From Pyrinomonadaceae bacterium (GTDB lineage: Bacteria > Acidobacteriota > Blastocatellia > Pyrinomonadales > Pyrinomonadaceae): DNA of 64,000 bases. The DNA is taken from NCBI GenBank assembly GCA_028284415.1, contig JANQRU010000007.1, positions 1,114,682 to 1,178,681 of the forward strand, read 5' to 3'. Of the stretch, positions 16,733-25,580 are shown in pieces (the first letter of the stretch is position 1; each line of letters begins with the position of its first letter). The notes under the pieces were generated by a model. That model searched no databases. It was given only the letters and a program-made list of their open reading frames with translations, and was not told the origin of the DNA. The translations under genes and the position numbers were made by a program.

Positions 16733-17324
16733 ATATTTCTACATTCTTTATCGAAGCACGAAATCCAGGCATTATGAGTTGGTGAAATGTATCGTCCATT
16801 TCTCTTGCTGAATATGGCATATTGTTATCAAGCCACCATTTTAGCTGTGAGAAAATTTCTTCTGCTAAATAGTTGGATAGAATCGGTAACGGCACGGACA
16901 AACTTGTTTTATCAATAATGTGAGAATCCAGCTCTTTTTCGATAATTTCTGCAAAATATCTCTTTCCATTATTGAAAAGCCTTTCAATTTTGCTTGATTT
17001 AACCAAAGCTCTATAAAAAGGATGAAAATCTTTGAGGTGAGCAAATAATTCGGCAATTGGAACAAATCTTCCTGATTTTAGATTTTCCCACTTAAATTGT
17101 TTGAGAAAAAAATCGAGAGCCTTTTTCCAATCACCCATCAGCAAATCCTCTTTATCGCGAAAATGTGTGTAAAAGGTCGAACGCCCGACATTTGCACGAT
17201 CAATTACGTCCTGCACAGTAATCGAATCGTAATGCTTTTCTTGGATCAACTCGATTAAAGCCTTGCTCAAAGAATGCTTTGTCTTTAAAACTCTTCGGTC
17301 AATTGTTTTAGCTTGTGCTGACAT
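16731..17324 (-). CDS. TetR/AcrR-family transcriptional regulator
   Basis: 197 residues. The N-terminal DNA-binding domain (about 12-60) has the TetR signature: LSKALIELIQEKHYDSITVQ, then DVIDRANVGRSTFYTHFRDKEDLL. The C-terminal ligand-binding part is helical with a TetR_C-like DDTFHQLIMPGF end. The gene is divergent from a multi-pass membrane protein gene; a quasi-palindrome at 17357-17372 in the shared intergenic region is a candidate operator. TetR proteins usually repress the divergent gene and themselves. Confidence 0.92.
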   Translation of the reverse strand: MSAQAKTIDRRVLKTKHSLSKALIELIQEKHYDSITVQDVIDRANVGRSTFYTHFRDKEDLLMGDWKKALDFFLKQFKWENLKSGRFVPIAELFAHLKDFHPFYRALVKSSKIERLFNNGKRYFAEIIEKELDSHIIDKTSLSVPLPILSNYLAEEIFSQLKWWLDNNMPYSAREMDDTFHQLIMPGFRASIKNVEI

Positions 17325-17356
17325 TAATTTAAATTATCGAACAAAATCAAACAATT

Positions 17357-17372
17357 TGTCCATTACTGAACA
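17357..17372. promoter_or_regulatory. Candidate TetR operator
   Basis: TGTCCATTACTGAACA matches its own reverse complement at 12 of 16 positions and sits in the 124-base gap between the TetR gene and the divergent membrane-protein gene. No footprint data exist; the assignment is positional. Confidence 0.4.
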
Positions 17373-17448
17373 TTTCGGCTTTCCTTATCTATTGTTTTTT
17401 TCGACTACTTTCATAAAATTTTCAATTTATAAAATCAAGGAGAAACGA

Positions 17449-18102
17449 ATGAAACATTCAAGAATTTACGGAATCGCCTTTATCGTTGGAGCATTAGGAA
17501 TGGTTATAACAATGATTTTTCATCCGACGGGAAGCGATTTATTACATCAAAATAGAGAAATGGCTCAAAGAGGCGAGATGATCGCGGTCGCCACGCATTC
17601 ACTTGCACTTTTTTGTATTCCGCTTTTATTTTACGGATTTTGGGGGGTTTATAAAAAATTCGGCAAAGATTCTCCACTTGCATCTGCTGCATTAGTCTCA
17701 TATTTATTCGCCGCATTCGCCGTAATGTGTGCCGGAATTTTTAGTGGTTTAATTGCACCAAACGTAACAAATCAAATGCTCTCAGCCGATGAATCTACAA
17801 GAAAATTGTTGAGTGAGTTTTTGCATTACAACTTTCTTATAAATCAAGGGTTTACAAAAGTTTTTGTTGTCGGTTCATCCATTTCAATAATCCTTTGGTC
17901 TGTTTTGATATTTAAGAAAAGCAAATTCGCAAAAGCCATCGGAATTATTGGGTTTATTATTTCAGGAATAAGTCTTTTAGCGTTTTTTGCAGGACATTTG
18001 AAATTAGACGTTCACGGATTTGGATTATTTGCATTTGCACAATCTATTTGGACTATATTGCTTGGTATATTTTTATTTACACAGCAAAAGTTAAAGGCTT
18101 AA
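17449..18102 (+). CDS. Six-helix membrane protein
   Basis: 217 residues from the ATG at 17449, chosen because AAGGAG precedes it; an upstream open stretch overlaps the TetR gene. About six hydrophobic segments alternate with short loops (first GIAFIVGALGMVITMIF, last GLFAFAQSIWTILLGIFLF). It resembles DUF4386-type or other small integral membrane proteins, but I cannot name the family. Position beside a TetR repressor suggests induction by a small molecule or membrane stress. Confidence 0.75.
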   Translation: MKHSRIYGIAFIVGALGMVITMIFHPTGSDLLHQNREMAQRGEMIAVATHSLALFCIPLLFYGFWGVYKKFGKDSPLASAALVSYLFAAFAVMCAGIFSGLIAPNVTNQMLSADESTRKLLSEFLHYNFLINQGFTKVFVVGSSISIILWSVLIFKKSKFAKAIGIIGFIISGISLLAFFAGHLKLDVHGFGLFAFAQSIWTILLGIFLFTQQKLKA

Positions 18103-18125
18103 AATTGATACCAATATTTGTAAAA

Positions 18126-19475
18126 TCAGTCAGTAGGGATTATTTCACTTTCGCTGTTTGTAAAATAATCCTTTTTTCTAGTTTGATAAAAATACGCTAA
18201 ATATCCAATCACCATTGTTGCGATTCCTGCTAATGCCGCAAACGGTTGCATAAAAATGCTCCAAACAGTTGTCCATAGAGCAAAGATTATAAAGATAATT
18301 GGGGTGACGGGGTAGCCAATACAAACTTGATGTTTACTAATTCCTTCTTTTCTCAAACGAAATAGGCTAACAACTGTTAGAGCAGCGAATATATTCAGTG
18401 TAAAACCTATGTAAATCAAAAGTGTTCCGAAAGATGATGTTAGAGCAAACAACGAAGCTAAAACTGCTTGGAGCAGTACTGCACTCGCAGGAACTTTTCT
18501 TTGATTTAATTTGCCGAGTCTTTTTGGAAGAAATCCATCGCGTGACATTGCTTCAGCGACTCTAGGACCGATTATCATCATCGCACTAATCGGAACAATT
18601 TGCCCCAAACCAATTAAAAGCGAGATAAAAAACCCAGCCGAATCTCCCCATTGTTTTGTTCCTACCAAATACGCTACTTCTTCGACTCCTGCTAATTCTT
18701 TTAATGGCACGACACTTAAAAAAGCTAGATTTACGAGTAGATAAACGACGGTGACAATTCCTGTTCCTGCTAATAATGAACGCGGGAGATTTTTTTCTGG
18801 TTTACGAATTTCTGCCCCAATGTATGCAGAAGCATTCCAACCGCTATAAGCAAATGAAACGAAAATTAACACGACAGCAAAAGAGGATGAAAACCAAAAT
18901 GCAGAATTTATTTCTGTTAGAGAATCGACTGCAAAACTAAAATTGAAGGGCAAAATAAAAAAGATAAAACCGCAAAGAAGCAAAATTTTTATTGCAATTA
19001 ATGCCGTTTGAACCTTGCTTCCAAGTCGTATGTCATACGCATGCAAAAGTGAAACAACGAAAATGGTCAAAACTGCCATCAACTGCACATTCCAACCAGG
19101 AAAGGCTTTTCCGATAAAAAGGTGCATTGCTATTGCCGCTGCTGCAACAGGAGCAGCAAACCCTACAACTAATGAAACCCAACCGGAAATAAAACCAAGC
19201 GACGGATGAATAAGGCGACTTAAATAGTGGTATTCACCACCCGATTCGGGAAGTGATGCTCCGATTTCGCCGTAACACAAAGCCCCACACAACGCCACAA
19301 TTCCGCCAATCAACCAAGCTAAAATTATATCTCCACCGCTCGCATTCATTTCTGCCATCAGTCCGGTAGTCGTAAAAATTCCCGTTCCAATCATGCTTGA
19401 AATGACGATTGCCGAAGCTGAGACAAACGAAATCACCCTGCGTTTTGAACCATTTTTTGCTTGCTGTTTCATCAA
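18126..19475 (-). CDS. APC-family amino-acid permease
   Basis: 449 residues with about 12 transmembrane segments. The first helix carries the APC hallmark (ASAIVISSMIGTGIFTTTG), with the unwound GTGIF used for substrate binding. LPESGGEYHYLSR after helix 2 and SYSGWNAS-like residues in helix 6 (FAYSGWNASAY) support the LAT/AAT-type amino acid-polyamine-organocation family. It imports or exchanges amino acids across the inner membrane; the exact substrate is not readable. Two Met codons are available at the start. Confidence 0.9.
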   Translation of the reverse strand: MMKQQAKNGSKRRVISFVSASAIVISSMIGTGIFTTTGLMAEMNASGGDIILAWLIGGIVALCGALCYGEIGASLPESGGEYHYLSRLIHPSLGFISGWVSLVVGFAAPVAAAAIAMHLFIGKAFPGWNVQLMAVLTIFVVSLLHAYDIRLGSKVQTALIAIKILLLCGFIFFILPFNFSFAVDSLTEINSAFWFSSSFAVVLIFVSFAYSGWNASAYIGAEIRKPEKNLPRSLLAGTGIVTVVYLLVNLAFLSVVPLKELAGVEEVAYLVGTKQWGDSAGFFISLLIGLGQIVPISAMMIIGPRVAEAMSRDGFLPKRLGKLNQRKVPASAVLLQAVLASLFALTSSFGTLLIYIGFTLNIFAALTVVSLFRLRKEGISKHQVCIGYPVTPIIFIIFALWTTVWSIFMQPFAALAGIATMVIGYLAYFYQTRKKDYFTNSESEIIPTD

Positions 19476-19517
19476 ATTATTTCTCGTATCTCAAGTTTGC
19501 TCAAATTATTTTCTTAT

Positions 19518-20258
19518 TTAATTTGCCACTTCAAACTCAAGAAAATAATCTTTGGGAAGCAATACGTCATGTTCTTTAATTAGTTTGTATCCAGCTTGTT
19601 TTAATTCATCAACCAACTGCTTTTTGGTTACTAAATCTTCAGTAGATCTGTGAAAGCTTTCGCTCGTTTCAGAAAAATCAACAATTATGAGTCGTCCACC
19701 TGATTTTAGTGCTGATTTAACATTGGAAAAATACGGAATTCTGTTGCTAATGTGGTGATAAGCGTGTTTTAGGAAAATAACATCGGTTGAATTTGCTTCG
19801 AGTTTTGGATCGTCTGTCGGGACAAGTTTCGCTTCGTAATTTGGAAGATTTCTATCTTTAGCATCTTCATTCATACGTTCAACTAAACTTTCACGAACTT
19901 CTATTCCAATGGCTTTACCACCTGAACCGACAGCTTTTGCAAATCGCCAAGTCATAATTCCGCGTCCCGCCCCGATATCTGCAACTACTTGATTTGGCTT
20001 TAAGTTCATTTTTTTAGCTATCAAATCAAGACGCTCATTACGACTCATTGCTCTATTCGAACGGAATTTTTGTTTTGAATCCCGAATATCAGAATCTTTG
20101 CTTTCTTTGTTTTTTGAATAGTTCTTCTTTTTTGATTTCTTGCAAGCTTTTTTCTCCATGTTGGAAGTTTCTTGTGCAACTGCATTTGATGGCGAAGCAC
20201 AACCAGATACAAATGCACAAACTATAAGCATTAAAATTTTGATAACTATTAAATTCAT
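19518..20258 (-). CDS. Lipoprotein class I SAM methyltransferase
   Basis: 246 residues from the ATG at 20258, which follows AAGGAG. The N-terminus is a lipoprotein signal (ILMLIVCAFVSGC) and a Lys/Asp-rich linker, so a methyltransferase appears to be anchored outside the cytoplasm. The core has motif I VADIGAGRGIMTWRFA, then GIEVRES, then DVIFLKHAYHHI and SGGRLIIVDF. Exported SAM methyltransferases are unusual because SAM is cytosolic, yet this arrangement is known in several secreted 'methyltransferase domain' families. Its substrate is unknown. Confidence 0.8.
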   Translation of the reverse strand: MNLIVIKILMLIVCAFVSGCASPSNAVAQETSNMEKKACKKSKKKNYSKNKESKDSDIRDSKQKFRSNRAMSRNERLDLIAKKMNLKPNQVVADIGAGRGIMTWRFAKAVGSGGKAIGIEVRESLVERMNEDAKDRNLPNYEAKLVPTDDPKLEANSTDVIFLKHAYHHISNRIPYFSNVKSALKSGGRLIIVDFSETSESFHRSTEDLVTKKQLVDELKQAGYKLIKEHDVLLPKDYFLEFEVAN

Positions 20259-20372
20259 TTTTTGTCTCCTTAATAAACTTTTTGAACTAATTTCGGTAGG
20301 CAAAATATATGAAATGAAAGAATGGGAAATCTTCTTTTTGACGTGAAAAGATGTCTTAAAATATCTGATGAT

Positions 20373-20415
20373 GTAAAAAGTTGTAATTAGGAGACAACTT
20401 TTTACAACTTTTTAC
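20373..20415. promoter_or_regulatory. Phased operator-like boxes upstream of the two-component operon
   Basis: The 12-mer ACAACTTTTTAC occurs twice head to tail (20394-20405, 20404-20415; 10-base period) and once inverted as GTAAAAAGTTGT (20373-20384), 21 bases from the first direct copy. The array lies just upstream of a TATAAT at 20447-20452 and of the histidine kinase start. Helically phased direct repeats are typical binding sites for OmpR-type regulators, such as the one encoded in this operon. Confidence 0.6.
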
Positions 20416-20470
20416 GTGAACAATAAGTATTTAAAACCGTATTCAATATAATTAAGAAAAATTTATACTT

Positions 20471-22189
20471 ATGCAAAAAGAGTTGAAACTATCTACTCAA
20501 CAAAAACTACTGGCTTCAGCGGTGGTGTTTGTTGTTTTGCTGACGGGAATTCTTTCTTTTCTGCAATATCAATCTTTGGTTGAATTACGCGAGAAAAGTA
20601 AGGCGGCGGCAAAGGAAAACATGCGGCAGAATCTTCAAGCCATCAAACGCGAAACTAAAGAAAAATTTGAAAAAATTGCTAACGATTCTCTGCTTCCTTT
20701 TACGGAAAAGAACATAACCCGAAAAAATCCGAAAAAGATAAAAACCAAATTTGCCGAAATTAAAACTCAAAATGAAGGAGTCGAACAACTTTTTCTGATT
20801 TATGATTGTAGTCAACAAGAGGATAACTTCGCTGCAATTCAGAAAGGCGATGAACCCACAATCATCAAAGGAATAGACACCAATGAAAACCACGACATAT
20901 TACATGCAAGAAACGCTTACAAGGAAGCAAAACGTCAGTTAAAAAACAAAAATTCTCAACAAGACTTTTTGTTTTCACAATCGGTTTTTCATCAAGGTAA
21001 ATCGAATGAAGAAGAATTGATTTACATTTTTCGCAAAGTAAAAGGTCGAATGACCAATGGTTCGATAGGATTTGCAGGATTAGCTCTGTCTCCGAAGTAT
21101 GTCAAAAAATTTATTACTGATGAATTCGCCCAAAAACTTAGTCAAACCACACTAAATGAAGATGCAAATAGCGGCTTTGTTGTCGGAGTTTTTGATAACA
21201 AAGGTGAGGAAATCTATTCAAACGGAGACAAAGACGCAAAAAATTATGAAGCCCAAATTTCCCTTTCACCGATTTTATCGAATTGGGATATAGCAGCAAG
21301 ATTTAAAGGAAAAACCGTCGAAACTCTAGCTGAAGGACATTTTCGTCAGAGCCTTTTGCTAACCGGAATTATTCTAGTTGGATGGTTTTTGGGACTGTTT
21401 TTAATTTTACGAACGATTGCGAAAGAAATGAGATTAGTTCAGGCAAAATCTGATTTTGTTTCAAATGTCTCGCACGAATTAAAAACTCCGCTCGCATTAA
21501 TTCGTCTTTTTGCTGAAACACTCGAATTAGGAAGAGTCAAAAGTAAAGAGAAAAAACAAAACTACTACCAAACCATCAATGCTGAAAGCCGACGCTTGAC
21601 GCAGTTAATTAATAACATTTTAGATTTCTCGAAAATTGAAGCAGGTAAGAAAGAATACGAATTTACAAATGCCAAAATCAGAACAGTTGTAACCGAAGTT
21701 TTGGAAAGCTATGAACATCAATTAAAATCTGTCGGATTTGATTTAAACTTAAACGTCGAACCAAATTTACCAGAAGTTTCAATTGACCGAAACGCACTTT
21801 CGCAAGCAATATTAAATCTTCTTAACAATGCCGTTAAATATTCTGAAGATGATAAAAAAATTGAGATTAGTCTTTTCAAAAAAGATGAATTCGTCGCTAT
21901 CGAAATAGCCGACCACGGAATTGGAATTCCGCGTTCCGAACAAGAAAAAATCTTTGAGAAATTCTATCGCGTCGGTACAAGCTTAGTTCACAACACAAAA
22001 GGAACAGGACTCGGACTCGCACTAGTTAAACACATTGTTGAAGCACATCGCGGACACATAACTCTCGAAAGCAATACAGGCAAAGGAAGCCGTTTTACAA
22101 TCTATATTCCGATATCGAAAAGCAAATTAATAGGAGAAACCAACGACCAAATTGGAAATTATGAGCTTGCAGAAAATACTCATCGTTGA
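20471..22189 (+). CDS. Sensor histidine kinase
   Basis: 572 residues. A transmembrane helix near 14-33 and another near 293-313 bracket a periplasmic sensor region of about 260 residues with no recognised fold. The HisKA domain follows, with the phosphoaccepting His at about 335 (SNVSHELKTPLA). The HATPase domain shows the N box (ILNLLNNAVKYS), G1 (IADHGIGIP) and G2 (GTGLGLAL). The gene overlaps the response regulator gene by 29 bases. No Shine-Dalgarno precedes the ATG; a TATAAT at 20447-20452 would give a very short leader. Confidence 0.94.
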   Translation: MQKELKLSTQQKLLASAVVFVVLLTGILSFLQYQSLVELREKSKAAAKENMRQNLQAIKRETKEKFEKIANDSLLPFTEKNITRKNPKKIKTKFAEIKTQNEGVEQLFLIYDCSQQEDNFAAIQKGDEPTIIKGIDTNENHDILHARNAYKEAKRQLKNKNSQQDFLFSQSVFHQGKSNEEELIYIFRKVKGRMTNGSIGFAGLALSPKYVKKFITDEFAQKLSQTTLNEDANSGFVVGVFDNKGEEIYSNGDKDAKNYEAQISLSPILSNWDIAARFKGKTVETLAEGHFRQSLLLTGIILVGWFLGLFLILRTIAKEMRLVQAKSDFVSNVSHELKTPLALIRLFAETLELGRVKSKEKKQNYYQTINAESRRLTQLINNILDFSKIEAGKKEYEFTNAKIRTVVTEVLESYEHQLKSVGFDLNLNVEPNLPEVSIDRNALSQAILNLLNNAVKYSEDDKKIEISLFKKDEFVAIEIADHGIGIPRSEQEKIFEKFYRVGTSLVHNTKGTGLGLALVKHIVEAHRGHITLESNTGKGSRFTIYIPISKSKLIGETNDQIGNYELAENTHR

Positions 22190-22847
22190 AGACGAACCTG
22201 ATATGGCGTTAGGTTTGCAGGACAATTTCGAATATGAAGGTTACGAAGTTGTCGTCGCCCGTGATGGCGAAGAAGGCGTCCAATTTGCCAATGCAGAAAA
22301 ACCCGACATAATTATCCTCGATGTGATGTTACCCAAAATGAGTGGTCTCGATGTCTGTCGTCATCTGAGAGGCGAAGGATTAAAAACGCCAATCATAATG
22401 CTCACAGCAAGAAGTCAAGAAATGGATAAAGTCATCGGCTTGGAAATCGGTGCGGATGATTACGTTACAAAACCTTTCGGCATCAGAGAACTTCTAGCCA
22501 GAATCCGAGCCAGACTAAGAAACACATCTCAAACTAATTCGGAAATCGAAAGTTATTCATTCGCAGATATATCAATCAACTTCAAAAAATACCAAGCAAC
22601 AAAAAGCGGAAGTCCACTCGACCTATCAACCCGCGAATTTGAATTGCTCAAATATCTTGTTAAACATCGTGGCGAAGCCGTTACACGCGACCAGTTATTA
22701 GACGATATTTGGGGCATCGAAGACTATCCTTTCACTAGAACGGTAGATAATCACATCTCAAAACTTCGGCAGAAAATCGAAGGTGATTCATCCAACCCAA
22801 AATACATTATCACCGTCCACCGCATAGGTTATAAATTTCTCGGTTAA
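22161..22847 (+). CDS. OmpR/PhoB-family response regulator
   Basis: 228 residues from the ATG at 22161; a TTG three codons earlier is also in frame. The receiver has the acidic pocket (VEDEPD), phosphoacceptor Asp at 54 (ILDVMLP), Thr (MLTARS) and Lys (VTKPFG). The C-terminal winged helix shows LSTREFELLKYLVKHRGE, then TVDNHISKLRQKIE, the OmpR/PhoB trans-activation domain. It is co-translated with the histidine kinase (29-base overlap) and is the obvious candidate to bind the boxes at 20373-20415. Confidence 0.95.
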   Translation: MSLQKILIVEDEPDMALGLQDNFEYEGYEVVVARDGEEGVQFANAEKPDIIILDVMLPKMSGLDVCRHLRGEGLKTPIIMLTARSQEMDKVIGLEIGADDYVTKPFGIRELLARIRARLRNTSQTNSEIESYSFADISINFKKYQATKSGSPLDLSTREFELLKYLVKHRGEAVTRDQLLDDIWGIEDYPFTRTVDNHISKLRQKIEGDSSNPKYIITVHRIGYKFLG

Positions 22848-22916
22848 ATTATCCTCATGTGAATTTTAAGTTTTCAGGTAAATGAACTTATCATTAAATC
22901 TTCAAAATAAAACTAG

Positions 22917-23045
22917 ATTTTGCTATATTTTCTGAAAATGCGGCAAACAAATATCTATGCTTACATAACTCCGATTGCACTTTTGTTTATCATTTTAGAA
23001 ATTTTCTTTTGTTGGTATTACAAAAAAAATTACATCTCTTGTTAG
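22917..23045 (+). pseudogene. Truncated duplicate of the sterol desaturase 5' end, with promoter
   Basis: From the extended -10 (TGCTATATT, 22921-22929) through 35 codons starting at 22938, this stretch copies the start of the gene at 24348. The remnant reads MRQTNIYAYITPIA...ILEIFFCWYYKKNYIS and stops with TAG, against MQETNVYAYITPIA...LLEMFFSWYYRKNYIT in the intact gene. The rest is missing, and a zinc-ribbon gene follows before the complete copy. This is the relic of a duplication. Confidence 0.85.
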
Positions 23046-23081
23046 TACAATAGTATTTTCAATGTGATTATAGATTCCAAA

Positions 23082-24239
23082 ATGTATGTAAAATGCAAAA
23101 AATGTGAATTCAATGTTCTAGATTCTGATGAAGCCTGTCCGAACTGCGGCAGTAATATGTCGGTTTCATCTCTCATTTCGAATCGCACGGAAGATAAACA
23201 AATTCTCAATCTGCCATTACAAAACCACAATGAAGTCGAAAAATATAGTAATAATCTGCCCGAACGTAATGTGGAAAATTCAGATATATTTTTTCTAAGC
23301 CCTTTAACTACTGGATTGGTTTTCGCATTAGTTACATTCGTTGTCGCTACTTTCTTTAGTTTCGATGGTCCTGGTTTTTTCTTTTTCTTCATTTCCGGAT
23401 TTGTCTTTTTTATGTCGTTTCTCACTAAAATCATAACAGGAAGACCGTTGTCGGATTACATAAATATAGGGGAAAACAAGTTATTCCCAACCAAGAAAAA
23501 GCCTCAGCTTATAAAAATGGAGAAAATTAAACCGCTCGTAGGTATCGGAAAAAACAAGTCACTAATGATAAAAAACGCTCCGAAATGGTCTTTGCAGGGA
23601 AAAAACGAAACTGCTCAGCTACGTATTAAAGAATTAAGCGAACGCAAGGACAGAATCAATTACATCTCAAAAAAGATGAAAGCGACAAAGAGTGAGAATC
23701 TGAAATCTGTTCAAGAAAAATTAAGCGAGGCAAATGAGGTTATTGACACTCACATCGGGCGATACCGTCTGCAAAAGTTGAAAGTCCAACTTGCACTTAT
23801 TCAAAACGAGATGGTTCCCTTTATGGACAGGCTCTCCGAACTTACCGAACGCGAAGCTAAAGATGCCTTGAAAATCTGCCAAAAAGCGATGCAAAACCTA
23901 AAGAATTTTAGCAAAAAGTTACGCTCGGTAGATAGAATTCTGTTGCCCAAACATCCCGAGATAAAAGAGTTCAGATCGCAGATAAAAGAAACCATTGACA
24001 CGATTGGCAAACTTGAAGAAGCTCTCCTAAACAGAAAAGCAATGATTGCTATTCAGGGAATAAAATCAATCGAAGATAGCTTCGATAGTTCTGATTTTGG
24101 TGATCTGGCACACCGAATAGAAACTTTTACAACCAAGTCTTCGCTGATAGATTTCTCCAAATCATTTGAAGAACTCGAATCTGAATACAAACGCTTGCGA
24201 ACCGAAAATGAAGCAAGCCGTAAACTTCTTAAAGAATAA
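23082..24239 (+). CDS. Zinc-ribbon membrane protein with coiled-coil C-terminus
   Basis: 385 residues from the ATG at 23082; a GTG at 23064 is also open, and neither has a clear ribosome site. The N-terminus is a zinc ribbon (CKKCEFNVLDSDEACPNCG). Two adjacent hydrophobic helices follow near 75-115 (GLVFALVTFVVATFF and FFFFISGFVFFMSFL). The C-terminal ~230 residues are charged coiled coil (ERKDRINYISKKMKATKSEN onward), probably cytoplasmic. I do not recognise a named family. The gene lies between a broken and an intact copy of the sterol desaturase 5' end, so it may have been inserted by the same event. Confidence 0.7.
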   Translation: MYVKCKKCEFNVLDSDEACPNCGSNMSVSSLISNRTEDKQILNLPLQNHNEVEKYSNNLPERNVENSDIFFLSPLTTGLVFALVTFVVATFFSFDGPGFFFFFISGFVFFMSFLTKIITGRPLSDYINIGENKLFPTKKKPQLIKMEKIKPLVGIGKNKSLMIKNAPKWSLQGKNETAQLRIKELSERKDRINYISKKMKATKSENLKSVQEKLSEANEVIDTHIGRYRLQKLKVQLALIQNEMVPFMDRLSELTEREAKDALKICQKAMQNLKNFSKKLRSVDRILLPKHPEIKEFRSQIKETIDTIGKLEEALLNRKAMIAIQGIKSIEDSFDSSDFGDLAHRIETFTTKSSLIDFSKSFEELESEYKRLRTENEASRKLLKE

Positions 24240-24310
24240 AAAATTATAAAACTGGTCAATGCAAGATGTTACAGACTGGTTATTTTAAACTGACGTTAGC
24301 AAAGTGTTTT

Positions 24311-24339
24311 ATGACAATTTTTTAAATTTTTGCTATATT
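24311..24339 (+). promoter_or_regulatory. Probable sigma-70 promoter of the sterol desaturase gene
   Basis: ATGACA (24311-24316) and TATATT (24334-24339, with an upstream TGC giving an extended -10) are 17 bases apart. Transcription would begin near 24346, two bases before the ATG, so the message looks leaderless. The -10 region is conserved in the duplicate at 22921-22929. Confidence 0.6.
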
Positions 24340-24347
24340 TTCGAGTA

Positions 24348-25580
24348 ATGCAGGAAACAAATGTCTATGCTTACATAACTCCGATTGCGTTAGCTTTTAT
24401 TCTGCTGGAAATGTTTTTTAGCTGGTATTACCGCAAGAATTACATAACATTTTCAGAGTCAGTCGCAAACTTCGGAACAGCCCTCGGGAATCAGACCATG
24501 AATGTTCTGGTTGCGGCGGGTGTTTATGTAACCTACGGATATTTATATGAAAACTTTCGGCTTTTTACAATTGAAATAAATTGGTGGACAGCGATTCTTT
24601 TATTGCTTGGTGTAGATTTTGTTTTCTACTGGGTGCATCGCTGGGGACACGCGATAAATATTATGTGGGCGGCACATTCACCACACCATTCGGCGGAAGA
24701 GATGAATTTCTTTGTCGCGTTAAGGGCAAGCGTTACGCAACGTCTGACATCGTTCTTATTCTTTTGGGTTCTTGTCATTATCGGTTTTTCGCCACTCGCA
24801 ATTTATACAACCGTCGGAATCCATTTATTTATCGCATTTCTGCATCACACAGAATTCATCCCAAAGCTCTGGCGACCAATCGAATTTATATTTACGACAC
24901 CTTCACACCATCGTGTTCACCACGGGGTAAACAAACAATATCTGGATAAAAACTTCGGTGAATTTTTAATCATCTGGGACAGAATGTTCGGCTCTTTTGA
25001 AGAGGAAAATGAAAAGGTCATTTATGGAATTTACGATCATCCGAAGTCATGGAATCCGATCTCAATAAACTTTCATTTTTACAAAATTCTCTGGAAATTT
25101 GCCCGTGCAACACCTTTTTGGTGGGACAAGATCAGAATTTGGTTTATGCCTGCAGGTTGGCGACCGAGAGGTGTTCCCGAAAAAGAATTTGTTGAAATAA
25201 CCCAAGAAAATCAAGTTAAGTTCCGCCCGCCAATGTTTGCAAATGCCAGACTTTATCTCGTTTTACAAGTAATTTTAGGAATCGCTTTGATGATGGGTGT
25301 CATATCTAATCTTTATGGATGGAGCATTTCTGCCAAATGGTTCGGGGCGTTTCTTTTGTGGTGGAAAATTATAAATTGGAGTGGAATTTTAGAAGCTAAA
25401 AAATGGCTCTGGAGTTCTGAGTTATTGCGTATTCCCGTAACTGCTTTTTCAGTTATGCTTTTTAGTGGAATTGCAGAACCTTCCGCCTCAATGTTTGGAA
25501 TCATTGCCGTTTCAATTTTTTCTGTCTTTTGGACACTTTGGTACTTCCGACCAAACAGCCCCAAATTAGCAACTGCCTAG
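24348..25580 (+). CDS. Sterol desaturase / fatty acid hydroxylase superfamily protein
   Basis: 410 residues from the ATG at 24348. Membrane helices alternate with the His clusters that bind the di-iron centre: HRWGH, then HSPHHS, HHTEF and a final PSHHRVHHG. This pattern defines the fatty acid hydroxylase (ERG3/DES4-like) superfamily, which hydroxylates or desaturates lipids, ether lipids or sterols in the membrane. The C-terminal third is an additional set of helices. The exact substrate is unknown. The gene is intact; a truncated 5' copy lies at 22917-23045. It ends overlapping the convergent next gene by 3-4 bases. Confidence 0.9.
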   Translation: MQETNVYAYITPIALAFILLEMFFSWYYRKNYITFSESVANFGTALGNQTMNVLVAAGVYVTYGYLYENFRLFTIEINWWTAILLLLGVDFVFYWVHRWGHAINIMWAAHSPHHSAEEMNFFVALRASVTQRLTSFLFFWVLVIIGFSPLAIYTTVGIHLFIAFLHHTEFIPKLWRPIEFIFTTPSHHRVHHGVNKQYLDKNFGEFLIIWDRMFGSFEEENEKVIYGIYDHPKSWNPISINFHFYKILWKFARATPFWWDKIRIWFMPAGWRPRGVPEKEFVEITQENQVKFRPPMFANARLYLVLQVILGIALMMGVISNLYGWSISAKWFGAFLLWWKIINWSGILEAKKWLWSSELLRIPVTAFSVMLFSGIAEPSASMFGIIAVSIFSVFWTLWYFRPNSPKLATA

